A DNA stretch of 64,000 bases. It comes from an uncultured Clostridia bacterium. GTDB lineage: Bacteria > Bacillota > Clostridia > Oscillospirales > Ruminococcaceae. Below are positions 35,993 through 45,500 of this stretch, piece after piece. Position numbers and translations under genes: made by a program. Under the pieces are notes generated by a model. The model saw only the letters and a program-made list of their open reading frames with translations. It made no database searches and had not been told where the DNA came from. The first letter of the stretch is position 1. Each line of letters opens with the position of its first letter. The stretch is taken from the NCBI GenBank assembly GCA_947629335.1, contig CANRDI010000001.1:343572-407571 (forward strand), written 5' to 3'.

Positions 35993-36184
35993 ATTATGCC
36001 TCCGTTATTCAATTACGTTTACACATCAAAACAAATATTTGCGAAAGTAGATATGCAGACTGTAAAAAAGTTATGATAGAGAATTTAAAAAGCTCCGGCT
36101 TACTCATTTGCGGGAATACATCAGCAAATCCCCTGCAATAAACCGAACCGATATTTTTTGAGCATACGGCTTATTTACAGCCTG

Positions 36185-36297
36185 AATTTATGTTATAATT
36201 TGCCGATATGAGCTGAGCAAAATTTTGAAAAAATTTTGCGTATGCGCAAGGCATTGAAATCTATAATAATCGCTCTGCGATTATTATAACATAAATT
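36185..36297. mobile_element. MITE-like element, copy 1
   Basis: A 113-nt unit begins AATTTATGTTATAAT and ends ATTATTATAACATAAATT, giving terminal inverted repeats. The interior contains TTGCCGATATGAGCTGAGC, AAAATTTTGAAAAAATTTTG and ATGCGCAAGGCATT. No coding capacity. Copy 2 follows after 6 nt; a third, diverged copy lies inverted at 47216-47321. Confidence 0.75.
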
Positions 36298-36303
36298 CGC
36301 AAG

Positions 36304-36417
36304 AATTTATGTTATAATTTGCCGATATGAGCTGAGCAAAATTTTGAAAAAATTTTGCATATGCGCAAGGCATTTAAATCATATAATAATTGCTTTGCAA
36401 TTATTATAACATAAATT
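36304..36417. mobile_element. MITE-like element, copy 2 (tandem)
   Basis: 114 nt, ~93% identical by eye to copy 1 over its length, same orientation. The two copies are joined by CGCAAG, so their abutting ends form a palindrome (AATTCGCAAGAATT). The remaining sequence of 35993-36538 shows no gene. Confidence 0.75.
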
Positions 36418-36538
36418 GAATAAAATGTCAATAACGGAGATCCTATACAAAAATTACCTTTGTGAAAAACAACATAAAATGAGGAAAAACCCGCAAAATA
36501 TTAAGAGCTTATTCTTATGAAAACAAGGAGCTGTTAAA

Positions 36539-36955
36539 TTGCTGATAATAATAGGCGAAACAAAGGTCTCGGAACTTTTCGGAAAAATATTTCCCGAAAG
36601 AGGATATGTCGCCGTAAAAGGCGCGGCGCTTATAAATGACGAAAACGCTGTCGTCATTTCAAGAAACGGCAAAGCAGAGGTAATAAAAGCGCGCGGAGTA
36701 ATTGTCGAAGAAAATGCGAAAATGAGTACGGCGCGTGGAGTACAGGTGATAACCTGCGGAAACAATCCGAAAAACGCCGTGTCCATTACATCAAGAACGA
36801 ACGACAAGATAACTCTTTCGTTAAATCGCGCTGTAAAAACAGGCAAAGGTATATGCGAGCCGCTCGAAGAACCGTTTGACATGATCGAGGGATTTTCCGA
36901 GTTCGATTATATGTCGGCATTTGCGGTCAGCCTTTTAGACGATACGGATATATAG
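36539..36955 (+). CDS. Hypothetical protein, 138 aa, TTG start
   Basis: AAGGAG lies 8 nt before a TTG at 36539; no ATG fits. The sequence is strand-rich (VAVKGAALINDENAVVISRN, then KAEVIKARGVIVEENAKMST), ending with an acidic segment (DMIEGFSEFDYMSAFAVSLL). No signal peptide or membrane helix. I do not recognise the family. It is convergent with asnB. Confidence 0.6.
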   Translation: MLIIIGETKVSELFGKIFPERGYVAVKGAALINDENAVVISRNGKAEVIKARGVIVEENAKMSTARGVQVITCGNNPKNAVSITSRTNDKITLSLNRAVKTGKGICEPLEEPFDMIEGFSEFDYMSAFAVSLLDDTDI

Positions 36956-36980
36956 GACAAAATTCTGAAAACAAACGTAA

Positions 36981-37016
36981 GATCCCGAAGATTGGTAAAA
37001 ATTCTTCGGGATCTAT
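36981..37016. terminator. Hairpin between the 36539 gene and asnB
   Basis: GATCCCGAAGA (36981-36991) pairs with TCTTCGGGATC (37003-37013). There is only a weak T-rich tail on the plus strand, so the termination role is likely but not certain. Confidence 0.6.
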
Positions 37017-37025
37017 AGCTGTTTA

Positions 37026-38849
37026 TTAACCGCTTATTTCTACGGAGTATTTGTTCATCCAATATTCTATCTGCAAAAAATATGCGTATATCTGCGGAAC
37101 TGTCATAAGCTGACCGTACCAGTTCTTTTTGAAAGACTCGCCTTTCGTATCGAGCATTTCCCTAAGAGCTTTTTCATTTACAACTTCCGTAAGTCTGCAC
37201 TTTTTACTGTCAAGAAGCGACCTTAACTGTTGTTCAAGAAGCTGCATATAATTCGGATTGTGCGTTTTCGGATAAGGCGATTTCTTTCGCCAAAGCACGT
37301 CTTCGGGCAGTACTCCCGTCATTGCATATCTTACAAGTCCTTTTTCGCGGTCACGATAATTCTTAAACTCAGTCGGGATATTATATGCATACTCGACAAG
37401 CCTGTAATCACAAAACGGTACTCTGACCTCTAAGCCGTGAGCCATACTCATTCTGTCTTTTCTGTCGAGCAATGTTGCCATAAAATATTTAAGATTAAGC
37501 ACAAACATTTCCCTCATTCTTCTTTCATCTGCGTTTTCCCCGTCAAGATAATCGACGTCCTCCAAACATTTTTCATAAGGTTTTCTGATAAACGCTTCGG
37601 CTTCTTCTGCCGAAAGAGGGTCATTCATAAGCGCCGCGCGCTCAGGAACGCTCGTTGCCCAAGGAAACCCGTCATAATGCAGTACTTCGGGGCGGTGATA
37701 CCACGGATAACCGCCAAATATCTCATCTGCACATTCTCCCGAAAGCGCTACGGAATGTGTTTTCTTTATCTCACGGCAGAACAGATAAAGCGAACTGTCT
37801 ACATCTGCCATTCCGGGAAGGTCGCGCGCATACGCCGCGTCTTCAAGCGCTTTCGCAAGCGCAGGCGTGTCAAGTTCCACGCCGATATGCTCGGAATTTA
37901 TGAATTTAGCCATTTCGAGTACATACGGTGCGTCCTCGTCAGGCTGAAAAAGGCTTTTCTTGAAGTTTTCACGGTTGTTTTTATAGTCTATAGAATATGT
38001 CGTCAGCTTTTCACCGCGCTTTTTGTATTCATCTGCGGCTATTGCCGAAATGACCGAACTGTCGAGACCGCCCGAAAGAAATGTACACAAAGGAACATCG
38101 CTCACAAGCTGCCGTTTTACAGCGTCAAAGATAAGCTCGCGCGTATGGCTGACTGTTTCCTCGAAATTTTCGGTATGCTTTTGAGCCTTTAAGCTCCAAT
38201 AGCTTTTTATTTTCAGTCCCTCGCGGCTGTATTCGGCATAATGCGCGGCAGGAAGATCTGAAATGTCTCGGAAAACACCGCTCCCGACAATTTTTGCCGG
38301 ACCCACGAGCATTATCTGCGCTATGCCTTCTCTTGTAACAACAGGCTTGACTTCGGGATGAAGCAAAAGAGATTTTATCTCGCTCGCAAATACTATTCCG
38401 TCGCTTGTTTTCGCATAGAAAAGCGGTTTAACGCCTATCCTGTCGCGCGCCAAAAACAGCTTTTGTTCTCTTTTATCCCATACGGCAAAGGCGAAAATGC
38501 CGTTAAAAAGTTTAAGGCAATCCGCGCCGTATTCGGCAAATGCTTTCAAAACAACTTCCGTATCGGAATGTCCTATAAAATCATAGCCTTTTTTTAAAAG
38601 TTCCGCGCGTATCTCTTCGGTGTTGTAAAGCTCTCCGTTATAGATAAGAGTATAGTTTCCGAAAGACATCGGCTGTTTGCCGTTTTCTGGATCAATGACG
38701 ATAAGGCGGCGGTGGGCAAAGCCGACATTTTCGTCAAAATAATACCCCTCTGCGTCCGGACCGCGCGGGGTGAGAACGGCGCTCATTTTCCTGAGAAGCT
38801 CTTTGTTTATCTTATTTTTAAAATCGATTTCTCCTGCAATTCCGCACAT
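37026..38849 (-). CDS. asnB: Asparagine synthase (glutamine-hydrolysing)
   Basis: 607 residues. The N-terminal class II amidotransferase domain starts MCGIAGEIDF with nucleophile Cys2, and RGPDAEGY and LIYNGELYN follow. The C-terminal synthetase has the PP-loop LSGGLDSSVISAIAA and the active-site stretch SGECADEIFGGYPWYH. It makes asparagine from aspartate, glutamine and ATP. Monocistronic. Confidence 0.95.
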   Translation of the reverse strand: MCGIAGEIDFKNKINKELLRKMSAVLTPRGPDAEGYYFDENVGFAHRRLIVIDPENGKQPMSFGNYTLIYNGELYNTEEIRAELLKKGYDFIGHSDTEVVLKAFAEYGADCLKLFNGIFAFAVWDKREQKLFLARDRIGVKPLFYAKTSDGIVFASEIKSLLLHPEVKPVVTREGIAQIMLVGPAKIVGSGVFRDISDLPAAHYAEYSREGLKIKSYWSLKAQKHTENFEETVSHTRELIFDAVKRQLVSDVPLCTFLSGGLDSSVISAIAADEYKKRGEKLTTYSIDYKNNRENFKKSLFQPDEDAPYVLEMAKFINSEHIGVELDTPALAKALEDAAYARDLPGMADVDSSLYLFCREIKKTHSVALSGECADEIFGGYPWYHRPEVLHYDGFPWATSVPERAALMNDPLSAEEAEAFIRKPYEKCLEDVDYLDGENADERRMREMFVLNLKYFMATLLDRKDRMSMAHGLEVRVPFCDYRLVEYAYNIPTEFKNYRDREKGLVRYAMTGVLPEDVLWRKKSPYPKTHNPNYMQLLEQQLRSLLDSKKCRLTEVVNEKALREMLDTKGESFKKNWYGQLMTVPQIYAYFLQIEYWMNKYSVEISG

Positions 38850-38953
38850 AATATCACCCTTTCAAATAATAAACAATATCGGTTCTGAAAAGGAAAGCGT
38901 TTTACAAAAACCGTAAAACGCAATTTCCAAAAAATATTCCCTTGTTTTAGACC

Positions 38954-40099
38954 TTATCTATGATTTGATATTCTCGAAAGCGCTTTTAAAAGCGCGCCGA
39001 CTTCGTTTTCATTTGTAAACACTGACGGCGAAAAGCGTATCGTTCCTTTGTCGATAGTTCCTATTTTTTTGTGGCACAGCGGAGCGCAATGTAAACCTGC
39101 TCTCAAAAAGATACCGTTGTCGGACAAATATTCCGCTCCCTGCGACGAGCTTATTCCGTTTATGTTGAATGAAACAACAGGCGCGTACATCTGATAATTC
39201 AGCTCGTTTATATCGTTGTAAAGCGTTATGTTTCCAAGTTTTTTTGCTTCACGGCAGAATTTTATGCAAAGTCCTATCTCGTGCCTGTAAACAGCGTCGA
39301 TCGTTTTGTGCCTGACAAAATCAACGCCTGCGCCGAGAGCTATTACCCCCGCGGTATTTATTGTCCCGCTTTCAAAGCGGTCGGGCATAAAATCGGGCTG
39401 TAAAATGCTTTCGGAGGCGCTGCCTGTGCCGCCTTCGATTATAGTCTTCAGCGGATATTTTCCGTCGGTTATCATAAGTCCCGTTCCCATAGGACCGTAT
39501 AATCCCTTGTGTCCCGCCGCGCAAAGTATGTTTATGCCTTGGCTCATTTTAAGCGGCAAAACGCCCGCGCCCTGCGCTGCGTCTACTATAAAGCAAATGT
39601 TATGCTCTCTGCACAGTTCGCCGAGTTTTGCAATAGGATTTCTCCTGCCTATGACGTTGCTTGCGGCAGTACATACGAGCGCTGTTGTATTTTCGCTTAT
39701 TGCGCGTTCTGCATTTTTCAGCGTCTGTTCGTCGTCGTCAGCAGTTTCAAATATTTTACAACTTCCGCTGTTGTCTTTTACAGCAGCATAAACGGGACGC
39801 GAGACGGCGTTATGTTCTATATCGCTCATAATGATGTTACAGCCCAGGCGGGAAATGCCCTTAACGGCAAAATTCAGCGCTGTTGTGCAGTTTAAAGTGA
39901 ACACAGTGTTTTCAACATCACCGCCGAAAAATCCTGCGCATATTTCTCGCGCACGAAAAACAGCCTCGGCAGTTTTGACCGAAAAAGCATGGCCTGAACG
40001 TCCGGGGTTTGCGCCATAAACGCTCATGGCTTTCTGCCATATATTATAGACCGACCGCGGCTTCGGAAAAGTCGTGGCAGCGTTATCAAGGTATATCAC
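38954..40099 (-). CDS. Cysteine desulfurase-like aminotransferase (class V)
   Basis: 381 residues. PLP enzyme with MIYLDNAATTFPKPRSV at the start, the Schiff-base lysine in CAAGHKGLYGPMGTG, and the catalytic-loop Cys in FLRAGLHCAPLCHKKIG. It removes sulfur (or selenium) from cysteine. Its start overlaps the DUF3343 gene by 14 nt, and DUF3343 proteins are thought to be Se/S carriers, so the pair probably mobilises sulfur or selenium rather than serving the Isc/Suf system. Confidence 0.9.
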   Translation of the reverse strand: MIYLDNAATTFPKPRSVYNIWQKAMSVYGANPGRSGHAFSVKTAEAVFRAREICAGFFGGDVENTVFTLNCTTALNFAVKGISRLGCNIIMSDIEHNAVSRPVYAAVKDNSGSCKIFETADDDEQTLKNAERAISENTTALVCTAASNVIGRRNPIAKLGELCREHNICFIVDAAQGAGVLPLKMSQGINILCAAGHKGLYGPMGTGLMITDGKYPLKTIIEGGTGSASESILQPDFMPDRFESGTINTAGVIALGAGVDFVRHKTIDAVYRHEIGLCIKFCREAKKLGNITLYNDINELNYQMYAPVVSFNINGISSSQGAEYLSDNGIFLRAGLHCAPLCHKKIGTIDKGTIRFSPSVFTNENEVGALLKALSRISNHR

Positions 40100-40295
40100 A
40101 GTTTACTCCGATCTGCTTTAACAGAGCGCAAACCTCTGCTTTTCCAAAACGGTTATCGGTTATTTTAAGCGCAAAGCCGCAGCCCTGACTTTTGCTTGTT
40201 GAACGAATAACAAGACTTGGGATATGGTTTTTAAGCAGGAAATTGCGGGCTTTCTGCGCAGAAGTGAATGATTTTATATAAATACTGTACGACAT
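40086..40295 (-). CDS. DUF3343 protein (putative Se/S carrier)
   Basis: 69 residues: MSYSIYIKSFTSAQKARNFL, then the conserved QGCGFALKITDN with a single cysteine, and a closing VCALLKQIGVNCDIP. This matches DUF3343, a small thiol-carrier family often encoded with class V desulfurases. Overlap with the downstream desulfurase supports joint function. Confidence 0.85.
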   Translation of the reverse strand: MSYSIYIKSFTSAQKARNFLLKNHIPSLVIRSTSKSQGCGFALKITDNRFGKAEVCALLKQIGVNCDIP

Positions 40296-40623
40296 AATAA
40301 TCTCCTTATATTGCTGTAGGATACGCTAAATCATTAGCGCTTGGTTCATTATATGCCCATTTTTAGAAACCCGACACAAATTTCAGCTTTCTTATCGTTC
40401 GGCAGAAAAGACGCAAAAGGGCAGGAAAGGGAGCTAAATTGAAACAAGTTTGCCGAATAAATGCAGAATACAATGAAACCGACTCCAACGAATTGTCGGA
40501 GCCGGCTGATGATAAACAATAAGATATAATTAAATTTTGTCACGAAAATATCAAGCATACAAAGGTATTCATTAACAAAAGAAGTGCAGGCGGGCTTTAG
40601 CGGCAATGAAATCAGAGGGCCTG
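40296..40623. other. Non-coding gap with an imperfect hairpin
   Basis: 328 nt. The only structure I see is CCGACTCC/GGAGCCGG around 40480-40505, which could terminate the minus-strand regulator unit. No credible gene. Confidence 0.5.
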
Positions 40624-40827
40624 TCAATCCTCAAAAAAGAACAGATCCTCTACTGTAACGCCGAACACTTTCGCTATATCCATTGCAAGTTTCAGCGACG
40701 GATTGTATTGACCTTTTTCGAGACGTATAATTGTTTCCCTTCGCACATTGACCTTTGCCGCAAGCTCGTCCTGCTTCATATTTGCTTTTGCACGGTATTC
40801 TTTCAGTTTGGTTTTTAATATTGCCAT
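40624..40827 (-). CDS. XRE-family HTH regulator (short)
   Basis: 67 residues consisting of one Cro/CI helix-turn-helix: RAKANMKQDELAAKVNVRRETIIRLEKGQYNPSLKLAMDIA (described by its span, residues ~13-53), ending FGVTVEDLFFFED. This compact type often pairs with a membrane protein, as here: the partner gene ends 5 nt upstream. Probably autoregulatory. Confidence 0.88.
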   Translation of the reverse strand: MAILKTKLKEYRAKANMKQDELAAKVNVRRETIIRLEKGQYNPSLKLAMDIAKVFGVTVEDLFFFED

Positions 40828-40832
40828 ATTTT

Positions 40833-41231
40833 TTACTCTTCATCATCAGAAACGCAGTTTCCGCGTATGTCAAATATCAGAAAAACAACGCTTCTGAGTA
40901 TTATAAGACCGCAAAGGCAAAACACAAACACGTTGTAATTCAGTTGTACGGTATTGTCATCACCTAAAAGCGAAAAAACAAATATACATAAAAGAGCGCA
41001 GAACATTGTTATGGTATTTGCCTTGTAAAGTTCAGCCCGTGTAAGCTCATCAGGTTTCTGGGTTTTTTCACCCACCCCCAGAAATCCCAATCCGAAAGCA
41101 AACAACACAAACACAATCTTTTCTATCCAATTTGGCGCGTCAAACGGCAGCATCGTCAATACCTGCAATATCGAAAGCACCACCGCCATAAGTATTATCG
41201 TATAATGCTTTTTCCTGTAATTTCTTATCAT
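40833..41231 (-). CDS. Four-TM membrane protein paired with the XRE regulator
   Basis: 132 residues from ATG 41231: GGAG lies 7 nt upstream of this ATG but only 1 nt from the ATG two codons earlier. Four hydrophobic segments (~9-27, 35-50, 70-88, 98-118). KPDELTRAELYKANTITM between helices 2 and 3 is typical of small membrane proteins encoded with XRE regulators (DUF2178-like). Function unknown. Confidence 0.7.
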   Translation of the reverse strand: MIRNYRKKHYTIILMAVVLSILQVLTMLPFDAPNWIEKIVFVLFAFGLGFLGVGEKTQKPDELTRAELYKANTITMFCALLCIFVFSLLGDDNTVQLNYNVFVFCLCGLIILRSVVFLIFDIRGNCVSDDEE

Positions 41232-41545
41232 TTTCATTCTCCGTTCTGATTTTTAAGGTGATAAATAAATCACTTTATGTGATAATTATATCACATTGAC
41301 AATTTTTTGTCAATGTCCAAAGCGATAAATTTTCATTTTTGTAGAAATAAACAATTCTAAAAACTTAAATCTGTTATTTTTAAACAAATGCCGATTTTTT
41401 TAGGACGGCAGAAACAATGACAAAAAAGCACCTTTTAGCGCAGAAATTTTCTTTTACAAGGCACTTAAATTGGCGCGGTTATGCCGCAAGCGCTTAAATT
41501 TTATGAGCAGTAAAAACTTTTTTTTGTAATTTTTTCAAAAAACTA
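41232..41545. other. Non-coding gap before the tRNA promoter
   Basis: AT-rich 314 nt. A TGTGATAATTATATCACA-like palindrome at ~41279-41294 sits near the minus-strand regulator unit start and could be its operator. No gene seen. Confidence 0.45.
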
Positions 41546-41574
41546 TTGACAAATATCCTTTTTCGTGATATAAT
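41546..41574 (+). promoter_or_regulatory. Promoter of the tRNA-Met/tRNA-Glu pair
   Basis: TTGACA (41546-41551) and TATAAT (41569-41574), spacer 17 nt, 15 nt upstream of the first tRNA. Confidence 0.85.
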
Positions 41575-41588
41575 AAACAAGTTGGTAC

Positions 41589-41665
41589 GGCGGCATAGCT
41601 CAGTTGGCTAGAGCACTTGGTTCATACCCAGGGTGTCACCGGTTCAAATCCAGTTGCCGCTACCA
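41589..41665 (+). tRNA. tRNA-Met (anticodon CAT)
   Basis: 77 nt with encoded CCA (41663-41665). Acceptor GGCGGCA pairs with TGCCGCT, anticodon stem CTTGG/CCAGG encloses TTCATAC with CAT at 41623-41625, and the T-arm is GGTTCAAATCC. The G1-U72 pair and lack of the three G-C pairs typical of initiators favour elongator tRNA-Met. Confidence 0.92.
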
Positions 41666-41670
41666 ATCCT

Positions 41671-41745
41671 GGCCCGTTGGTCAAGAGGTTAAGACATCGC
41701 CCTTTCACGGCGGAATCATGGGTTCAATTCCCGTACGGGTCACCA
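41671..41745 (+). tRNA. tRNA-Glu (anticodon TTC)
   Basis: 75 nt with encoded CCA. Acceptor GGCCCGT pairs with ACGGGTC, anticodon loop CTTTCAC has TTC at 41704-41706, T-arm GGTTCAATTCC. It lies 5 nt after tRNA-Met and is co-transcribed. Confidence 0.93.
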
Positions 41746-41754
41746 AATCATATG

Positions 41755-41796
41755 CTCGGAAACAGCATAATAGCGTTGTTTCCGAGTTTTTGTTTT
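41755..41796 (+). terminator. Terminator of the tRNA pair
   Basis: CTCGGAAAC (41755-41763) pairs with GTTTCCGAG (41778-41786), followed by TTTTTGTTTT. Confidence 0.88.
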
Positions 41797-41919
41797 ATGC
41801 TGAAGATAGGCTTTGTTCTTTATCTGTTCTTTATTTTGAAAATGCGGATGTTGGAATCTTGGGTCAAGCACCATTTTACTCTTTTTTCTTAGTGCTGAAA
41901 TCGAGTGCTGTGCACAGCA

Positions 41920-42177
41920 TTAGATACTTTCGCTTGTGATTGTAAATCGGACACTAATGATGTTATTGAAGTCCAAATCCAACTCCAAACTCAGTATTTT
42001 TTGCTGGTCAGAAACTGTTGTAGATATCAAGCATGAACACGACGCTGCTTCAAACAGTTTCAAAAAGCATCCTTTTCCTTTATAAATAAGATTTTTTGCT
42101 CTTTCTTGCTCTCTTTCATAATTGTGGCATTGCGGCGTGTTGTAAGTATTTGAAAATATAAATTGAATTATTCTCAT
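41920..42177 (-). CDS. Doubtful 85-aa ORF in the island flank
   Basis: An open frame between the tRNA pair and the RT gene (begins MRIIQFIFSNTYNTPQCHNY). No ribosome site precedes it, codon composition is unremarkable and I recognise no family. It may be a decayed gene or chance; the plus strand of the same stretch also carries short open frames, so this is listed only as a possibility. The rest of 41797-42277 contains nothing I can support. Confidence 0.2.
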   Translation of the reverse strand: MRIIQFIFSNTYNTPQCHNYEREQERAKNLIYKGKGCFLKLFEAASCSCLISTTVSDQQKILSLELDLDFNNIISVRFTITSESI

Positions 42178-42277
42178 CTACAAAGGGATACTTTACTTAC
42201 TGAAACTGCTCAATTATGTACTGCCATCTCAACATTATAAATCACTGTCAAAAGAAATTTTGAGGTCGTTATTGCCC

Positions 42278-42384
42278 TTAACTGCAAGATTTCTTTTTTT
42301 CTATTTTGTTATGATTAATGTGATTTATGATTTCACCAACATCGGTCCTACTCAGCTTAACAGGACTTTTAAATCATCACTCAT
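42278..42384 (-). pseudogene. Small frameshifted ORF directly downstream of the RT gene
   Basis: AAAGGAG, 6 nt, then ATG (complement of 42382-42384) begins MSDDLKVLLS and stops. A one-base shift after codon ~6 opens a second frame reading SPVKLSRTDVGEIINHINHN to a TAA at 42278. The good ribosome site and the protein-like second half suggest a ~34-residue gene broken by one base. Function unknown; it may be an accessory of the RT system or unrelated debris. Confidence 0.35.
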
Positions 42385-42590
42385 ATCACACTCCTTTTCT
42401 CAAAGCTATAGAAAATAGCTATAATCGTCGCTTCGGCTATATTTTTATTTGTTCCAAACATAGTTGAAAACAGACGCAGAATAGGTATAACGAATTTGCG
42501 ATATAGTCAAGACGTTGACTTTTAAGTATCAACAGATGTTTTGACAATTAATTCATCGAATTTGCTGAGTATAGCTTATTTGGAATATTA

Positions 42591-45500
42591 TTAAGTATTC
42601 CTGAGAATGTCTCCTTTGATTTTGTTTAACACGATCTCCGCATCAAACTCAGGAGGCGTCATTTTAAAGTCATTATTTTTTTGTTGCAAATTGATTTCTT
42701 TTATCTGAAAGTTACGCAGTTTGCCAATATCTATCTGACCTACAAGAATTGTGCTGTTGCTTCCGCCCTTGGTTCGCAGAATGTCTTTATCTTCTGTTTT
42801 AGACGGCTTTGTTATACGGCTGTCACCGTATTCCGAGGAATTTACCTGAACGCAATAGCAATGTATGTCACGGCTGAGAGACTCAAGAATGTTGCTGTAA
42901 TAGTTGGTGTCCTTATTCCACTCGATGGCTACTAAGAAATCTGCATACGATTGGAAAATAGCTCTATCCCTTACAGATGCCAGCTCATAACAGCAATATA
43001 TGGGGAAATAGCAGTCATTCCATTTGTAAAGCTCATATGTATTTCCCTCAATGCCGTTAAGCCGATATCCACTGATGAGTTCATTTTCTAACGGAGAAAG
43101 ATAGTTTTTAAGATGGAAAGAAATATTTGCGCAACTATAATCATACTCTTGATTAGTAAAAGGAAGAATGACTGCCGTTAAATTAAACACCTTTTTTTCA
43201 AAAACAATGTGCTCAACTCCAGTGACAACAGCCATATTACTCTTGGCACAGATCCTTGCAAGTGTTGTGAGCCATTCAAACGGAATATACGATTCTGGCA
43301 TTACCAACATATCTGCATTTTGATCAATTGCAGCGTTTACAATGCCTGCAAGTTCCTTGTATCGTTTGTAACTACGATTAGGTTTGCCTTTTATCAACTT
43401 ATCTAAGTTGTCATATGAAAGCGATACATTGGCAACAGCTATTTTAAGCAAAGATTTTTTGGAAGAACCGGCAGATACAAGATAGGTATTTTTATCATAA
43501 TTTCTTTTAGGCTTGAACGAGACTGCTTTTACCAAATCATTCAATGAATGATTTGATGCCCCAAAATTATACTTCACAAACCTCTCAGCTTGATCAGTGA
43601 TCATTTTTGCTATTTTATAAAAGTTTTTATAATCCTTTTTCATCTGCTCCAGACTTGATATAATGGAAATATCGTACATAGTGATTACATACGGATAATA
43701 GCGATAGCATGACTTCCAATTATTTTTATTGATGAATGAAATAGTATCTTGAAAACAGGTGAGGTTTATATCAGTTTTATCGTTAAAAATTGTTTCATCT
43801 ATAAGATCGATAAACACAGGCATAACAGACTTATCCATCATTTTCGTTTTGAGATACCATAAACGATAATTTATATAGGAAGATTTATGATCGTCTTTTG
43901 AAATAAGGAAATTGGCACCTATATTGATCTTGCTTAATGCGTCAACGACTTTTGTTCCCCAAACCAACGAGAATGCTCGGAAAATTGCGGAAATAAGATG
44001 TAAATTCAATGCATATCGTAGTTCATTTGTAATGTCATCTTCCGAAAAATGCGTTTTCTGAATTGAGTGAAAGACTTTATTTATAAAATCCACAGCGGCT
44101 GAGAATGAGTTACCTGCAACAAACACCTCAATTATTCTCTCCCACATATCATAGTACTGTATAATAACTCGAGGAGTAAAAATTATATTTATATCCTTGA
44201 TAAACTGATGCTCGCATTTATCACTTACCATGCTACTTATTCGAAGGTGCTTACCAAGGAATTTAGATAATTCATATTTGTCTATGCTTATATTCTTTAT
44301 CCCTCTGAATTTGTTTGGACTTTCTTCATTTTCCAGATGATAAATATCGCTGTAATCATCGTCACAAAAGAAAGTTTCATCATCGGGCATATGCCTGAAT
44401 TCACTGGAATTCGTGGCAATATTCTTCTTAAAACATGTAATAAGTGCATCGGATCCTCCACTCTTGAAATAGAAAATATTTACCTTACTATTTTGCAGCA
44501 GTAACTTGCCTTTTCCTTTAGCATGGTATTTGGGATTAACTCTATACATTATTTGAGTTTTATCGGATCCTTCTGCTGCATTTTGGGATTCTTCTTTATA
44601 TTTTATTATCAGAGCATTTTCTTGTGATGATAATTTTTTATCCATACCGCACCACTTTGAGCATTGTATAAGCAATAAAGAGATTACATCATCTTTTGTA
44701 AGATCACCTTTGGAAGCTTTTTCGTAAATGGCGCTATTCTTCTCGATCTTATCAATGATAAGAATGTCATCGACATATCTTCCATAGTATATCGGATTCC
44801 AACCATTGGAAATAGCCTTGTCAAACGTATTGAGATACCAATTGGATAAAACATTTGACGGAAGAAATCCTATCGGGAGTATAGTCCTATCCCCGCCTGC
44901 TGCACATTTTTTTGAGTAAACTTCAAAAACTTTAAATATAAAATCAAAAAGATTCTTAACAAGCTGTTTTTCTGTAATATACGAATCTATTTCCAAATCC
45001 AAAATAAGCTGGTTTTTAACTTCATCATTCATATCAACAGAGTAGAAATAACGCTTAAAGTCCATTGTAATAACGACAACATCTTGATTGGATCTGAGAT
45101 GCTCTAACGCTCGATCCAAAGCCTTGTCACGCCAGCTCTCATACTGCTGAAAATAAGGTTCAAACAAATAGGGAGAGTAGGTGCATTCATTGCTGAATTC
45201 ACTCCTAAGGTTTTTGCGAATTCGGTTGCCATATGAGTGCTCATAAATCCTCTCATCTATTTTGTATCCAGCCACCATTATCCACAGAACTCCAAGAATA
45301 TGACCTTTGATGTCCATATCAATGAAATACTGAAGTTCTTTCACTCTAATGTCATTATCTGTAAAATTGAAAATAATGTTTGATCCATCGGTTTTAGAAT
45401 TTTCGAGTTTTTTAGGGAAAGGTATACAATTTATACTGTCACAAATTTCATTGCATAGTGATACAAAGTTGCTAATTAAATCATTAGTCAAGTTACTGAG

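Noticed and set aside
40349..40627. 92-codon frame downstream of the XRE regulator gene
   Set aside because: It overlaps the regulator's stop only marginally, contains the hairpin region, and shows no ribosome site or family likeness.
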